Positions 34,536-43,535 are shown, counted from the first letter of the stretch. The stretch: DNA of 47,045 nucleotides from Sulfurimonas sp. (GCA_011391635.1 JAABQD010000026.1:1-47045); one strand, 5' to 3'. Notes: generated by a model from the letters alone, not told the origin. Made by a program: numbers and translations.

Positions 34536-36158
34536 CTAAAGCTCACCTGATGGCTCCTTTATAAAATAACCCTGAGCATAATGAAAACCTAGTTTTCTGC
34601 CTTCATTTAAAATATCTTCACTCTCAACACCAACTAAAATACTTTTTATATTTACCGTATGTATATAATCAAGCAAAAAAGAGAGAGCATTTTTCATATT
34701 GGGATCTACTAAAGATTTTTGAAGCAAAACTTGATTTATTTTAATATAGTCTGGCTGCAATATAGAGAGCAACTCTATATTTATATTCGCGGAAGCAAAC
34801 CCTTTTAGTGCTATTTTAAATCCCATTTCTTTTAATTGTAACAAAGATTTCACAACATTACTTGATACTTCTAATGATTCATAATGCATAATATCTAAAA
34901 CAACTCTGCTAAATTCAACTTTGTATTGATTACTTAAATAGACAAGATAATCTTTCATAGCACTATTTTTCCACTCAGCATCTGTAAGATTTATATGAAA
35001 ATAAAAATGTGTCGGAGCCAATTTTATAAAACTTTGTTTAAAGATACTTTGTGATATTTCTTCAAGTATTCCAGCTTTTGTACTTAAATCAATAAAAAAT
35101 GCGGGCAGGATATACTTGTCTCCTTGTCTAATTCGAGCAAAAACTTCATATGAGAGTGTTTGCATCGTATTTATATCTACTATCGGTTGATAAAAAGGTA
35201 TGATGGTATCTTGTTTTAGAGCATCAAGTGTAACTCCCAACCACGAAAGAGCATTGTTCTTTTTTGCTTCTTCCATATCAATATCCATCTTAACCACTAA
35301 ATTACTATATTCATCACTTTTTATATTATCAACAATAGAATTGATATGAAGTAAAAAGTCTTCACTTGTATGACTGGAATTACTACCATCTTTGACTAAA
35401 ATCACACCATAAGAGAGTGTTATATAAATCCTCAAAGTATTAAATCTGATGATTAAATTATTATGATTGGCAGAAAAGGCTTGTACTGCTTCGAGTGTAT
35501 TATCTAAATAATGTTTATTTACTCCACATATAACTACATCATTATAGAGTTGCAATATATCTTCATCTTCAACACCAAAATTTGATAAATGCTCTTTGAC
35601 CCCTGCTATAATAAAATCTTTAGTACCACTACCAAAGCTTTGAATAATCTCCTTATATTTATCTATAACTATTAAAAAGAGTGCTTGGTCATTATTTTCT
35701 AATAAATTTGTAAGCTTTTTATCTTTTTCACGATACCTAATATCTTTTTTATCAATATCAATTAAATGACTCACTTTGTAAAGTAGTTGAAATAATTTAT
35801 CCATAGAAACAGGCTTAAGTAATATTCCATCCACTTGAAATTCTATTGAATTTCTTAAATTTTCATTTGTATTATGAGCTGTCATTATAATAATATGCTG
35901 ATTTGGATTTATTTTCAGTATCTCACTTATCAAATCTACACCACTCATTTTAGGCATTGTTAAATCTGTAATTACTAAATCATACTTTTTTCTATTGTAC
36001 TCTTCAAGGGCTTCTTTGCCATTTTCTACAGATTTGACATCTTTATATAGAAGTTTAAATATATTTTCATACTGCTCTCTCGTATCCTCTTCATCTTCGG
36101 AGTATAAAACAGAAATATTTTTTGCAACACTATTGAGTTTTTGATGTATATCTAACAT
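34536..36158 (-). CDS. Response regulator with degenerate GGDEF and EAL domains
   Basis: A 540-residue protein laid out like its downstream neighbour. The receiver is intact (YSEDEED, D65 in VITDLTMPKMSG, LKPV). The middle region retains the GGDEF fold pattern but not the motif (LYNDVVICGV in its place). The EAL domain has YEVFARI instead of EAL, LKGFASANIN in place of DDFGTGYS, and VGVESE near the end, so the metal-binding and catalytic residues are mostly lost. It therefore cannot be expected to make or break cyclic di-GMP, and more likely binds the nucleotide or a partner protein when phosphorylated. The gap to the next gene is 105 bases; the upstream REC-PAS-GGDEF gene ends 21 bases before it. 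Confidence 0.82.
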   Translation of the reverse strand: MLDIHQKLNSVAKNISVLYSEDEEDTREQYENIFKLLYKDVKSVENGKEALEEYNRKKYDLVITDLTMPKMSGVDLISEILKINPNQHIIIMTAHNTNENLRNSIEFQVDGILLKPVSMDKLFQLLYKVSHLIDIDKKDIRYREKDKKLTNLLENNDQALFLIVIDKYKEIIQSFGSGTKDFIIAGVKEHLSNFGVEDEDILQLYNDVVICGVNKHYLDNTLEAVQAFSANHNNLIIRFNTLRIYITLSYGVILVKDGSNSSHTSEDFLLHINSIVDNIKSDEYSNLVVKMDIDMEEAKKNNALSWLGVTLDALKQDTIIPFYQPIVDINTMQTLSYEVFARIRQGDKYILPAFFIDLSTKAGILEEISQSIFKQSFIKLAPTHFYFHINLTDAEWKNSAMKDYLVYLSNQYKVEFSRVVLDIMHYESLEVSSNVVKSLLQLKEMGFKIALKGFASANINIELLSILQPDYIKINQVLLQKSLVDPNMKNALSFLLDYIHTVNIKSILVGVESEDILNEGRKLGFHYAQGYFIKEPSGEL

Positions 36159-36179
36159 TAATACGCTCCTAAAATTTTA

Positions 36180-37496
36180 TCAAACAGAAACAATAACTAA
36201 ATTTTTACCGCCTTTTTTTGCTTTTAAAATCGCATCATTGACTCTAAATAAAATATTATCTTCATTATCATCACGCCTAAAAATAGTTACACCAAAAGAA
36301 CATGTAAATTTAGATTTATATTGTCTGTTGACACTCAATCTTAACATATCTGCTCTTTTAAAAGCAGTTTCTAAATTCATATTTTTAAAGATAATTACAA
36401 AGGCTTCACCACCACAGCGTGCCAAAAAATCTTCTTTATTAAGTTTCAATTTAATAAAGTTTGCCACAGAGCGTATAACTTTATCGCCTACATGATTTCC
36501 ATATAGGTTATTAATTTCTGTGAGATTGTCAATATTTATCATGACTAAAGAGACATCCGAATATTGTTTATTTTGAAAACCCTTATATATTTCATTAAAA
36601 TAACTATTAAATTTATACTTATTGTACAAATTAGTAAGAGTATCAATTTCAGATAGTTTTTTCAATTCTCTATTATTCTTATCTATATTATTTATATCTG
36701 TAAATACTGAAATCAGTGTATTTGTATTTGGATAAAACTTATTTGTTAATTGAAAGACTTTGAGGGTGTTATTTTTATCTTTTATATACACTTTTTTATC
36801 ATTTTCTTCAAAGCTCAAGGCATCACGTTTATACTCTTCATAATCTTGATATACCACATTAGACATCTCATTTTTTATAAAAGTATATAAATTTTCATTT
36901 ACTGCAATACATTCTTCGTAACTTTCGTATCCTAAAAAGTTTAAAAATGAGTTATTTATATATTTGATTTTTCCATCTTTTTCAAGAACTGTAAACACAG
37001 GAGATAGTTCTAACACAAGATTCAGCAGTTCTTTCTCTTCTTGCATGACTTCGAACTGATTGATAAACTCTAAATCAAAAATACTTTCATAGAGCCGCTC
37101 AAAAAAAACTTCTTTATCGAGTGGTTTAATTAAATATTTATTGATACCTAGTTCCAATGCTTTTAAGAGGTGTGCATTTTCTATAAAGCCGGTTAAAATG
37201 ATAAAGCTTACTTCAAAATTTAATTTTTGTATCTCTTCGATGAGTTCTAATCCATTCATCTGAGGCATATTTATATCCGTTATAACTATCTTTGGAGTAA
37301 ATTCTTTGTATAGTTCTAATGCTTCAACACCATCTTTAGCCATCATGACATTATCAAAAAACATACTCAATATATCTTTCATAATTTCTCTATATGACTC
37401 ATCATCATCAACATAAAGTATGCTATATTTTTTTGCATATTTTAAAAGATATTCTTCTGTATTAATATGCAGTTTAAATTCTTTATTTAAAAACAT
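36180..37496 (-). CDS. Response regulator REC-PAS-GGDEF (variant GGEAF)
   Basis: A 438-residue protein. The receiver (about 22-140) has YVDDDES, D74 in VITDINMPQMNG and K125 in LIKPL. A PAS domain follows (about 155-275), then a GGDEF domain (about 280-438) with MINIDNLTEINNLYGNHVGD and CGGEAFVII. The signature is GGEAF at 362-366, so the second acidic residue of GGDEF/GGEEF is Ala; because that residue binds metal in active cyclases, activity is uncertain. It heads the run of three REC proteins that ends in the ODP kinase, giving three REC-cyclic-di-GMP proteins with graded decay of output domains. Confidence 0.85.
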   Translation of the reverse strand: MFLNKEFKLHINTEEYLLKYAKKYSILYVDDDESYREIMKDILSMFFDNVMMAKDGVEALELYKEFTPKIVITDINMPQMNGLELIEEIQKLNFEVSFIILTGFIENAHLLKALELGINKYLIKPLDKEVFFERLYESIFDLEFINQFEVMQEEKELLNLVLELSPVFTVLEKDGKIKYINNSFLNFLGYESYEECIAVNENLYTFIKNEMSNVVYQDYEEYKRDALSFEENDKKVYIKDKNNTLKVFQLTNKFYPNTNTLISVFTDINNIDKNNRELKKLSEIDTLTNLYNKYKFNSYFNEIYKGFQNKQYSDVSLVMINIDNLTEINNLYGNHVGDKVIRSVANFIKLKLNKEDFLARCGGEAFVIIFKNMNLETAFKRADMLRLSVNRQYKSKFTCSFGVTIFRRDDNEDNILFRVNDAILKAKKGGKNLVIVSV

Positions 37497-37666
37497 TTTT
37501 ATACTCCAAAATCATAAATTTATAATTTATTCAATGATTATACCATGGAATATTTACAGAGTTTCGATAAATATATCAAATAAAATTATCAAGTATAGAT
37601 ACAATCATAGTTTTAATGATTCTTATGTATAATAATATCGATAAACTCAATTAATGGAGGGAAGTG

Positions 37667-37852
37667 ATGAATGATTTCAAACTTAAAGTAATTCTTAGTT
37701 TGCTTGTTGGTCTAGTTTTTTCATTTGTATTTATTTTACTTGCGTTTGCACTTCCACTTCACAAAGAAGAAGTTCCTATCATCAAACCAAAATCAAAACT
37801 TGGAGCTATCTCTGAGGCTGTACAAAAAGAGTTGGAAGATCCACTCAAATAA
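37667..37852 (+). CDS. Small single-helix membrane protein of unknown function
   Basis: A 61-residue protein with one membrane helix (about 9-31, ILSLLVGLVFSFVFILLAFA) and a charged C-terminal tail. The ATG at 37667 has an excellent TGGAGGG ribosome site 5 bases upstream; a GTG three bases earlier is less likely. It is divergent from the REC-PAS-GGDEF gene and is followed 8 bases later by a repeat-pair hairpin. I recognise no family. Confidence 0.65.
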   Translation: MNDFKLKVILSLLVGLVFSFVFILLAFALPLHKEEVPIIKPKSKLGAISEAVQKELEDPLK

Positions 37853-37860
37853 TGAAGAAG

Positions 37861-37893
37861 TTCCACATGCCACTTATTTTGTGGCATGTGGAA
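37861..37893. terminator. Repeat-pair hairpin between convergent genes
   Basis: TTCCACATGCCAC and GTGGCATGTGGAA are exact 13-base complements around a 7-base TTATTTT loop. It is placed between the small membrane protein gene and htpG, 3 bases from the htpG stop. It is built from two facing dispersed repeats and may stop transcription from both sides. Confidence 0.7.
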
Positions 37894-37896
37894 ATA

Positions 37897-39789
37897 TTAA
37901 AGAGCTTTTGTAATAATTCTGTTTAATCTCACAATAAAATCTGCCGTATCGCCTAACTCTTGTCCATCAAAAAGTTTTGCTTGGTCAAGCAATACATGAG
38001 CTGCATCATTTACAAGATTTTGATCTACCGAATCTTTTAACTTCACAATAAGTTCATGTTTAGGATTGATGAGTAAAATCGGTGCTGGAGCTGGAACATC
38101 GCCGCCCTGACCCATTTGTCGCATCATCTGAGCCATCATGTACGATGGGTCTTCTTTGTCGATTTTAAGAGCCACTGGAGAGTCCGTTAAATCAAAAGTT
38201 GTCTCAACCGCTTTTACGCTCTCGCCAAGTGCATCTTTAAACTCTTTTGCTAAACCTTCATAAGTTTTTGCAACTTCTTCTTCCGCTTTTTTCTCTTCTT
38301 CGCTCTCTTCAAATTTTGCATCGCCAACAGCTACAAGTTTGTACTCTTTGTACTCATGCACCATAGGGAAAATGATAGTATCAACTTCTTCATTCAGCAC
38401 TAAAACATCAATATTTCGTGCTTTAAATCTCTCTAATGCAGGAGAATTTTTGAGCATTGCCAAAGATGTTTTTCCTGTGATGTAATAAATCTCTTTTTTT
38501 TCTGCATCTACATTTTTTACAAACTCTTCGATGTTTGTTTTTTCGTTTGAGTTAAGAGTATTGAAGAGCATCAACTCTAAAATTTTCTCACGATTTGCGT
38601 AGTCATTGTAAAGTCCCTCTTTTAGAACATTTCCAAATTCAGCGTAAAATTTGCTGTACTTCTCTGCATCATTTTTAGCGATTTTTCCAAGTTCTGAGAG
38701 CACTTTTTTCACAGATGCATTTTTAATTTTTGCCATAACTGCATTAGATTGTAAAATCTCACGAGAAACATTCAGAGGTAAATCTTTTGAGTCAATCACA
38801 CCGCGTAAAAATCTGAGGTATGTTGGCATCAACTCTTTTTCATCATCTGTAATAAAGACACGGTTGATGTAAAGCTTAATACCTGTTTGATAATCCACTC
38901 TGTACAAATCCATAGGTGCTTTGCTTGGGATATAAAAAAGTGTTGTGTACTCGATAGCACCCTCAGCTTTATGGTGCATCCACGCCAAAGGCTCTTCAGA
39001 AGAGTGAGCGATTGAGCTATAAAAATCTTTATACTCATCCTCTGTAATTTCATTTTTAGAGATTGTCCAGAGTGCATTTGCTTTGTTGATTTGTTTGTTT
39101 TCCATATCTGTTCTTGAAGGTTCAATCTCTTTTCCATCATCATCTTTGACTGCTGGTACAAACTTCTCTTTATCCATAAAAATAGGGAATGGAATGTGAT
39201 TTGAGTATTTTTTTATAATTGTCTCTATTCTATGTGACTCTAAAAACTCATCTTCGTCCTCTTTAAGGTGCATAACGATTGTTGTACCATGACTTTCTTG
39301 CGTAGTATTTTCTATGTCAAACTCACCATCACCTCTGCTTGTCCATAAAAATGCTGACTCTTCCCCTGCTTTTTTAGTTGTAACTTCAACTCTATCTGCA
39401 ACCATAAAACATGCATAAAAACCTACACCAAACTGACCGATAAGGTTAGAATCTTTTTTCTGATCCCCTGTAAGATTTTCTAAGAAAGCTTTTGTACCTG
39501 ATTTTGCAATCGTACCAAGATGACTCATTAAATCCTCTTCGTTCATACCTATACCAGTGTCTTTAATTGTTAAAGTTTTTGCCTCTTTGTTTGCTACGAT
39601 ATCTATACGAGGTGCAAAATTTACACTTTTGTATTTTTCGTCAGTGAGAACCAAAAGATTAAGTTTATCAAGTGCATCCGAAGCGTTTGAAACAAGCTCA
39701 CGAATAAATATTTCTTTATTAGAATAGAGTGAGTGAATCATTAAGTTTAAAATCTGATTTGCTTCCGTCTGAAACTGATGTTTTGCCAT
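37897..39789 (-). CDS. htpG: Molecular chaperone HtpG (Hsp90)
   Basis: A 630-residue cytoplasmic ATP-dependent chaperone. The N-terminal ATPase domain has the Bergerat-fold motifs: ELVSNASDALDKL, IKDTGIGMNEEDL, LIGQFGVGFYACFMVAD and ESHGTTIVMHLKEDE. The middle domain has GVIDSKDLPLNVSREILQ and the client-binding/ATPase loop, and the C-terminal dimerisation domain ends with the helix before LNRIITKAL. Its length fits bacterial HtpG (about 620-635). It is a single gene with AAAGGAAATAAA before its ATG, and a repeat-pair hairpin at its 3' end. Family and role are certain; clients are not known. Confidence 0.98.
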   Translation of the reverse strand: MAKHQFQTEANQILNLMIHSLYSNKEIFIRELVSNASDALDKLNLLVLTDEKYKSVNFAPRIDIVANKEAKTLTIKDTGIGMNEEDLMSHLGTIAKSGTKAFLENLTGDQKKDSNLIGQFGVGFYACFMVADRVEVTTKKAGEESAFLWTSRGDGEFDIENTTQESHGTTIVMHLKEDEDEFLESHRIETIIKKYSNHIPFPIFMDKEKFVPAVKDDDGKEIEPSRTDMENKQINKANALWTISKNEITEDEYKDFYSSIAHSSEEPLAWMHHKAEGAIEYTTLFYIPSKAPMDLYRVDYQTGIKLYINRVFITDDEKELMPTYLRFLRGVIDSKDLPLNVSREILQSNAVMAKIKNASVKKVLSELGKIAKNDAEKYSKFYAEFGNVLKEGLYNDYANREKILELMLFNTLNSNEKTNIEEFVKNVDAEKKEIYYITGKTSLAMLKNSPALERFKARNIDVLVLNEEVDTIIFPMVHEYKEYKLVAVGDAKFEESEEEKKAEEEVAKTYEGLAKEFKDALGESVKAVETTFDLTDSPVALKIDKEDPSYMMAQMMRQMGQGGDVPAPAPILLINPKHELIVKLKDSVDQNLVNDAAHVLLDQAKLFDGQELGDTADFIVRLNRIITKAL

Positions 39790-40286
39790 TTTATTTCCTT
39801 TTTTGTTTAAAATTTTGAAAAAGAAGTATAGCGAAAAAAAGTTAATGACTTAAAATAGGCTCAAATTTGTTTAGTCTTAGTGACTAAGGTTTATTTAGTG
39901 CTGTAAAAGTGTTTAATTTAATCTCTCATACTTTTTTCTCCGCAAAAAAGTATGCAAAACAAGGGAACCGCTCCCGAAGGGATGTTTCTTTAGAAAAAGC
40001 TCTCACAACGGCTTCGAGTCCAACGGAGCGTCGGATTCCAAAAAAAAACAAACCACCTAAAACAGAAAACTCGCTTCGCTCAAACAGTTCTGTTTTCTTA
40101 ACGCGATTTATTTGTTCTTTTTTGGCTCTGTAGGTGTTGCGAAGTTGGTTGACGGGTTGATTTATTGGAACGAGGGAGAAAGTGGAGATTCACTCACAAA
40201 GTGTAATTTTAAACCTCAGAAACCTCAGGAATGTGCAATTTAAGTTAACATATATTATTATGCATTATTAATTAAAAAGGCATTTA
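39790..40286. other. Non-coding region between htpG and the SIR2-STAND gene
   Basis: These 497 bases hold no convincing gene. The part at 39950-40200 is richer in GC than its surroundings, contains short imperfect repeats (CGCTCCCGAAGGGA, CGCTTCGCTC) and one hairpin with AAAACAGAA/TTCTGTTTT arms (40059-40096). It may be a decayed insert at the left edge of the SIR2-STAND gene. From 40230 the sequence is AT-rich and probably holds the promoter of that gene. Confidence 0.55.
40059..40096. repeat. Inverted repeat in the htpG-SIR2 gap
   Basis: The arms AAAACAGAA and TTCTGTTTT pair perfectly over 9 bp around a 20-base loop. On the plus strand the 3' arm leads into CTTAACG rather than a T run, so a terminator role is unclear. 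Confidence 0.5.
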
Positions 40287-42770
40287 ATGAAAGATAAAAT
40301 TACTCAAGAAATGGCAACCGAATGTTTTAATCAACAAGATATAAACAAGCTTCTTAAATTGATTGCATCGGGAAAAGCAATACTTTTTGCAGGTGCTGGG
40401 TTTTCATCTGAAGCAATAAGCATAATGAATGGTGAACTTCCTATTGCTAGAGTTCTAGCAGATAAAATTGATGAGATAACTGATGAAACATCTAATCAAG
40501 ACTTGTTCATAGCGTCCCAAAATGCAATTGACAACAACATGGAAGATGAGCTTATTGATTTAATTAAAGATTTGTTTACTGTAAAAAAAATACTTTCCTA
40601 TCATAATACTATACTAAGCATCCCTTGGAGACGATACTACACTACTAATTACGATTCCGTAATTAAAGATGCCGGTTTACAAAACGACAAGAGGATTAAA
40701 TGTATTACTACTGCTGACAGCGTTACAGAAAACTTAAAAGAAAAAGAGTTGTGTATCCATATAAATGGTAATTTAGAAAATTTAAACAAAGATACACTTA
40801 ACAGTAGCTTTAAGCTGTCAGAATCATCTTATCTACATCATGACGCTTTAAATGACACACCTTGGGTTGATGTTTTTGAACGTGATATTGCCCATGCTTC
40901 GGCAATAGTTTTTATCGGCTACTCTATGTATGATTACAATATCAAAAGCTTATTGTTTAACAATGAAGAGTCTAAAGATAAAATCTATTTTATTACAAGA
41001 GAAAAGCCTTGTGATAAAGTAAAAACAGAGAAAAAATACGGAAAAGTTATTAATATTGGTGTAAAGAGTTTTGCTGATTATATAGCTGATAACAAAAATG
41101 TTATTGATGACTACTCACACAATAGTAGCATAATATATGAAAGTTTGATGAAGTACGACATTTTAGATAGTCTAACTGATATCTCTCATGATATGATACG
41201 TGATTTTCTAATCTATGGAAAATATGATAAGAATTATATTGAGTATGCCATTCGAAACCGTAATAAAAACAAACACTTAATTATTCCTGCTTGGATAGAT
41301 GAATGCCTTGATTTGATAAAAGATAGCACAAATACTCATATTGCTGGCGACTTAGGGACTGGGAAAAGTGTTGGAATAAAAATTTTGGCTGCTATATTGG
41401 CTCTCAACGGTGAAAATGTTTTTTATCTTAATGATAAATATGGTGATTATATTGGAGATATAGTTAATATAATAAAACATCATAAAGGCAAAATACATAT
41501 CTTTGTTGACAATGCAGAACAAAACTATGAGATAATAAAACATATTTATAGCGTTAATAATCCAAGAATTCACTGTATCAGTGCGAGTCGAAAAAACATA
41601 AATTTTTTATTTGATGAAAAACTCCACACAAAGACAAAAATTTTCTCTCTCGATAAATTAAGAGACATTGATATTCAACAACTAGTGACAATTATTGAAA
41701 ATATAGGTATGGCTGCAAGCTTTTCCAATAATGGACTTAAATCTTTTATAGAGGACAAATGCACATCCTCTCTTCCTAGTTTCTTATTAACTTTCTTAAA
41801 GTCAGAGGAGATTGCACTTTCCATTAAAAAGAACTTTCAAAAGCTTGATAACCTTCATAATAACAAGTATAGATCAACTATGATAGCTGCAAATTTATTA
41901 GGGGTACTAAACCGTGATTTGTCGTTCTCTGTAATATCGACGCTAACAAATAACAGCAATATTCGAAATAGTGAATTATTGAACCATCCTATATTTCAAA
42001 ACTTTTTTATCACAAATAATGGAAAAGTAGAATCAAAGTCTCCTATTTTTGCTACTTATATACTTCAAAATTACTATATAGATTCGATAAAGAAAGATGC
42101 TTTTGTTAAATTTGCAATTATTTCAAACCAGAATAAGAGATTTAAAAATTTGAATGAAAAAGAATTGAATATAGAATATGAAGGAATTTTTAAAGAGTTG
42201 ATGAAATATGTTTCACTTTCCAAACTTTTTACAGAAGATAACTTTGATATTATCTTAGGCTATTTTGAAAAATTAAAAAGTGAGATTGACTGGCTCGAAT
42301 CAGATCCCAACCATTGGCTTCAGCTAGCCCTATTAAATATGGCAAGAGGTAACCTTGTCGCAGCTAATGACGAGATAAGTACAGCAAGAAAAAAAGCTAT
42401 AATAAAGACAAATTATCAGTTTGATTATATAGATACTGTTGAGGCTAGATATAAATTAAATTTGGCTTTAACAAGTCGATGTAATATTCAAGATTGTTAT
42501 GATCTTTTCTTTGAGGCAGATAATTTATTGAGCAATACGGAAGGTTCTGATCAAAAATATAGACAAATAAATAGATACATTGATATTTTTAAAAAAATAA
42601 ACCACTCTATTTCTAAAAAAGATTTGGAAACTTTCCTACAACGTATTAACTTTCAAATAAGCAGAATTAAAGAGCTAGAAGATGAAAACTATATAGGGAT
42701 AGAAAGGCTGTACCTCGTATATAATTGCGAGGCAAATTTAAACAAAATAATTAGTATTACTACTAAGTGA
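40287..42770 (+). CDS. SIR2-STAND-like protein, probable anti-phage NADase
   Basis: An 827-residue protein. Residues about 25-260 are a SIR2-like domain with the NAD-binding GAGFSS (36-41), TTNYD (119-123) and a histidine H158 in CIHINGN where SIR2 enzymes have the catalytic xHG. About 330-560 is a P-loop ATPase of STAND type with Walker A GDLGTGKS (354-361) and Walker B IHIFVDNAE (403-411). The rest (about 600-827) is helical, TPR-like. SIR2 plus STAND proteins (for example Avs5) are known anti-phage effectors that deplete NAD when they sense a phage protein. It is a single gene, much more AT-rich in codon choice than the metabolic genes nearby, has no copy of the dispersed repeat and is framed by non-coding and repeat-rich DNA, all suggesting horizontal arrival. 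The TTTAATG start follows AAAAAGG. Confidence 0.82.
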   Translation: MKDKITQEMATECFNQQDINKLLKLIASGKAILFAGAGFSSEAISIMNGELPIARVLADKIDEITDETSNQDLFIASQNAIDNNMEDELIDLIKDLFTVKKILSYHNTILSIPWRRYYTTNYDSVIKDAGLQNDKRIKCITTADSVTENLKEKELCIHINGNLENLNKDTLNSSFKLSESSYLHHDALNDTPWVDVFERDIAHASAIVFIGYSMYDYNIKSLLFNNEESKDKIYFITREKPCDKVKTEKKYGKVINIGVKSFADYIADNKNVIDDYSHNSSIIYESLMKYDILDSLTDISHDMIRDFLIYGKYDKNYIEYAIRNRNKNKHLIIPAWIDECLDLIKDSTNTHIAGDLGTGKSVGIKILAAILALNGENVFYLNDKYGDYIGDIVNIIKHHKGKIHIFVDNAEQNYEIIKHIYSVNNPRIHCISASRKNINFLFDEKLHTKTKIFSLDKLRDIDIQQLVTIIENIGMAASFSNNGLKSFIEDKCTSSLPSFLLTFLKSEEIALSIKKNFQKLDNLHNNKYRSTMIAANLLGVLNRDLSFSVISTLTNNSNIRNSELLNHPIFQNFFITNNGKVESKSPIFATYILQNYYIDSIKKDAFVKFAIISNQNKRFKNLNEKELNIEYEGIFKELMKYVSLSKLFTEDNFDIILGYFEKLKSEIDWLESDPNHWLQLALLNMARGNLVAANDEISTARKKAIIKTNYQFDYIDTVEARYKLNLALTSRCNIQDCYDLFFEADNLLSNTEGSDQKYRQINRYIDIFKKINHSISKKDLETFLQRINFQISRIKELEDENYIGIERLYLVYNCEANLNKIISITTK

Positions 42771-42856
42771 ATATATAGTAATAATAGGGAATCTATTAAT
42801 TAATAAGATTTAATTATTTTCGAGACTGCTAAATATTTTTTATTAATATAAATTCT

Positions 42857-42874
42857 GATAGGAGAAATCCTATC
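42857..42874 (+). terminator. Stem-loop after the SIR2-STAND gene
   Basis: GATAGGA, a GAAA loop, then TCCTATC: a perfect 7-bp stem 86 bases past the SIR2-STAND stop. The GAAA tetraloop is one that stabilises RNA hairpins. No T run follows, so its role as a terminator is only possible. Confidence 0.4.
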
Positions 42875-43088
42875 ACATCACATCATAACTTAAATTTTAA
42901 ATCCCCCATCTGTGAAGAATGGTACTAACTGAAGTAATTTTATTTCATAAGATCAGTGAATATGGTATTAAAAGACAACTCGCTGTAAATATTTAGGAAG
43001 TTAGACTTAAGTTCAACATTTAAAGGTTAAGCTAAAGCCTCACTTCTGATAAAAATTAGGTACTTATATAGTCCTATTGTTCTTAAAT

Positions 43089-43135
43089 AATCTAAATTTT
43101 AATTTAGATTGCAGATAATCACTTGTTATTATCTG
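43089..43135. repeat. Two adjacent perfect hairpins before the array
   Basis: AATCTAAATT-TT-AATTTAGATT (43089-43110, 10-bp arms) is followed by CAGATAAT and ATTATCTG (43112-43135, 8-bp arms, 8-base loop). Both lie directly before the 18-bp array. Confidence 0.7.
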
Positions 43136-43137
43136 CT

Positions 43138-43423
43138 CCACATGCCAAGATATTTCCACATGCCAAGATATTTCCACATGCCAAGATATTTCCACATGCC
43201 AAGATATTTCCACATGCCAAGATATTTCCACATGCCAAGATATTTCCACATGCCAAGATATTTCCACATGCCAAGATATTTCCACATGCCAAGATATTTC
43301 CACATGCCAAGATATTTCCACATGCCAAGATATTTCCACATGCCAAGATATTTCCACATGCCAAGATATTTCCACATGCCAAGATATTTCCACATGCCAA
43401 GACATTTCCACATGCCAAGATAT
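43138..43423. repeat. Tandem array of 16 units of an 18-bp repeat
   Basis: The unit CCACATGCCAAGATATTT is repeated with units starting every 18 bases from 43138 to 43408; the sixteenth unit ends after 16 bases. All are identical except unit 15, which has one T-to-C change (GACATTT). Each unit is a copy of the dispersed repeat seen across the window, all in one orientation. Because 18 is a multiple of three and no unit frame has a stop, all reading frames stay open, so apparent ORFs here carry no evidence of coding. Such near-identity implies recent expansion or strong homogenisation. Confidence 0.97.
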
Positions 43424-43535
43424 CATAGTCAAAAATAACCTGAACTCATTCAGCTTATTTTCGCCGTCTCATGCCAAACATCATAGTCTAAAATAAAGTG
43501 AAGCTTTTCACTTTATTTGAGCCATCTCATGCCAA
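43423..43535. repeat. Two 55-base repeats with covarying stem-loops, after the array
   Basis: Copies at 43423-43477 and 43481-43535 both begin TCATAGTC and end TCATGCCAA, with TCATGCCAA at the same offset (46). Between these, each forms a stem-loop: AAAATAA/TTATTTT with an inner CTGAA/TTCAG in the first (43432-43461), and AAATAAAGTGAA/TTCACTTTATTT in the second (43491-43518). The stem bases differ but pairing is kept. Confidence 0.75.

Noticed and set aside
39909..40133. A plus-strand frame of about 74 codons in the gap after htpG
   Set aside because: The peptide is rich in Ser, Lys and Arg without a recognisable fold, there is no ribosome site, and the DNA has short repeats.
42900..43060. 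A possible transposase relic (a short reading such as EYGIKRQLAV)
   Set aside because: The match is too short and frames are full of stops; no terminal inverted repeats or target duplications could be seen.
43138..43423. CRISPR array
   Set aside because: Units are contiguous with no spacers, far shorter than CRISPR repeats, and no cas gene is present.
43064..43438. Open reading frames in all six frames through the 18-bp array, giving peptides such as repeated FHMPRY or SWHVEI
   Set aside because: The unit length is a multiple of three and has no stop in any frame, so long frames arise automatically. There is no ribosome site of note, and the repeat also occurs in non-coding DNA.
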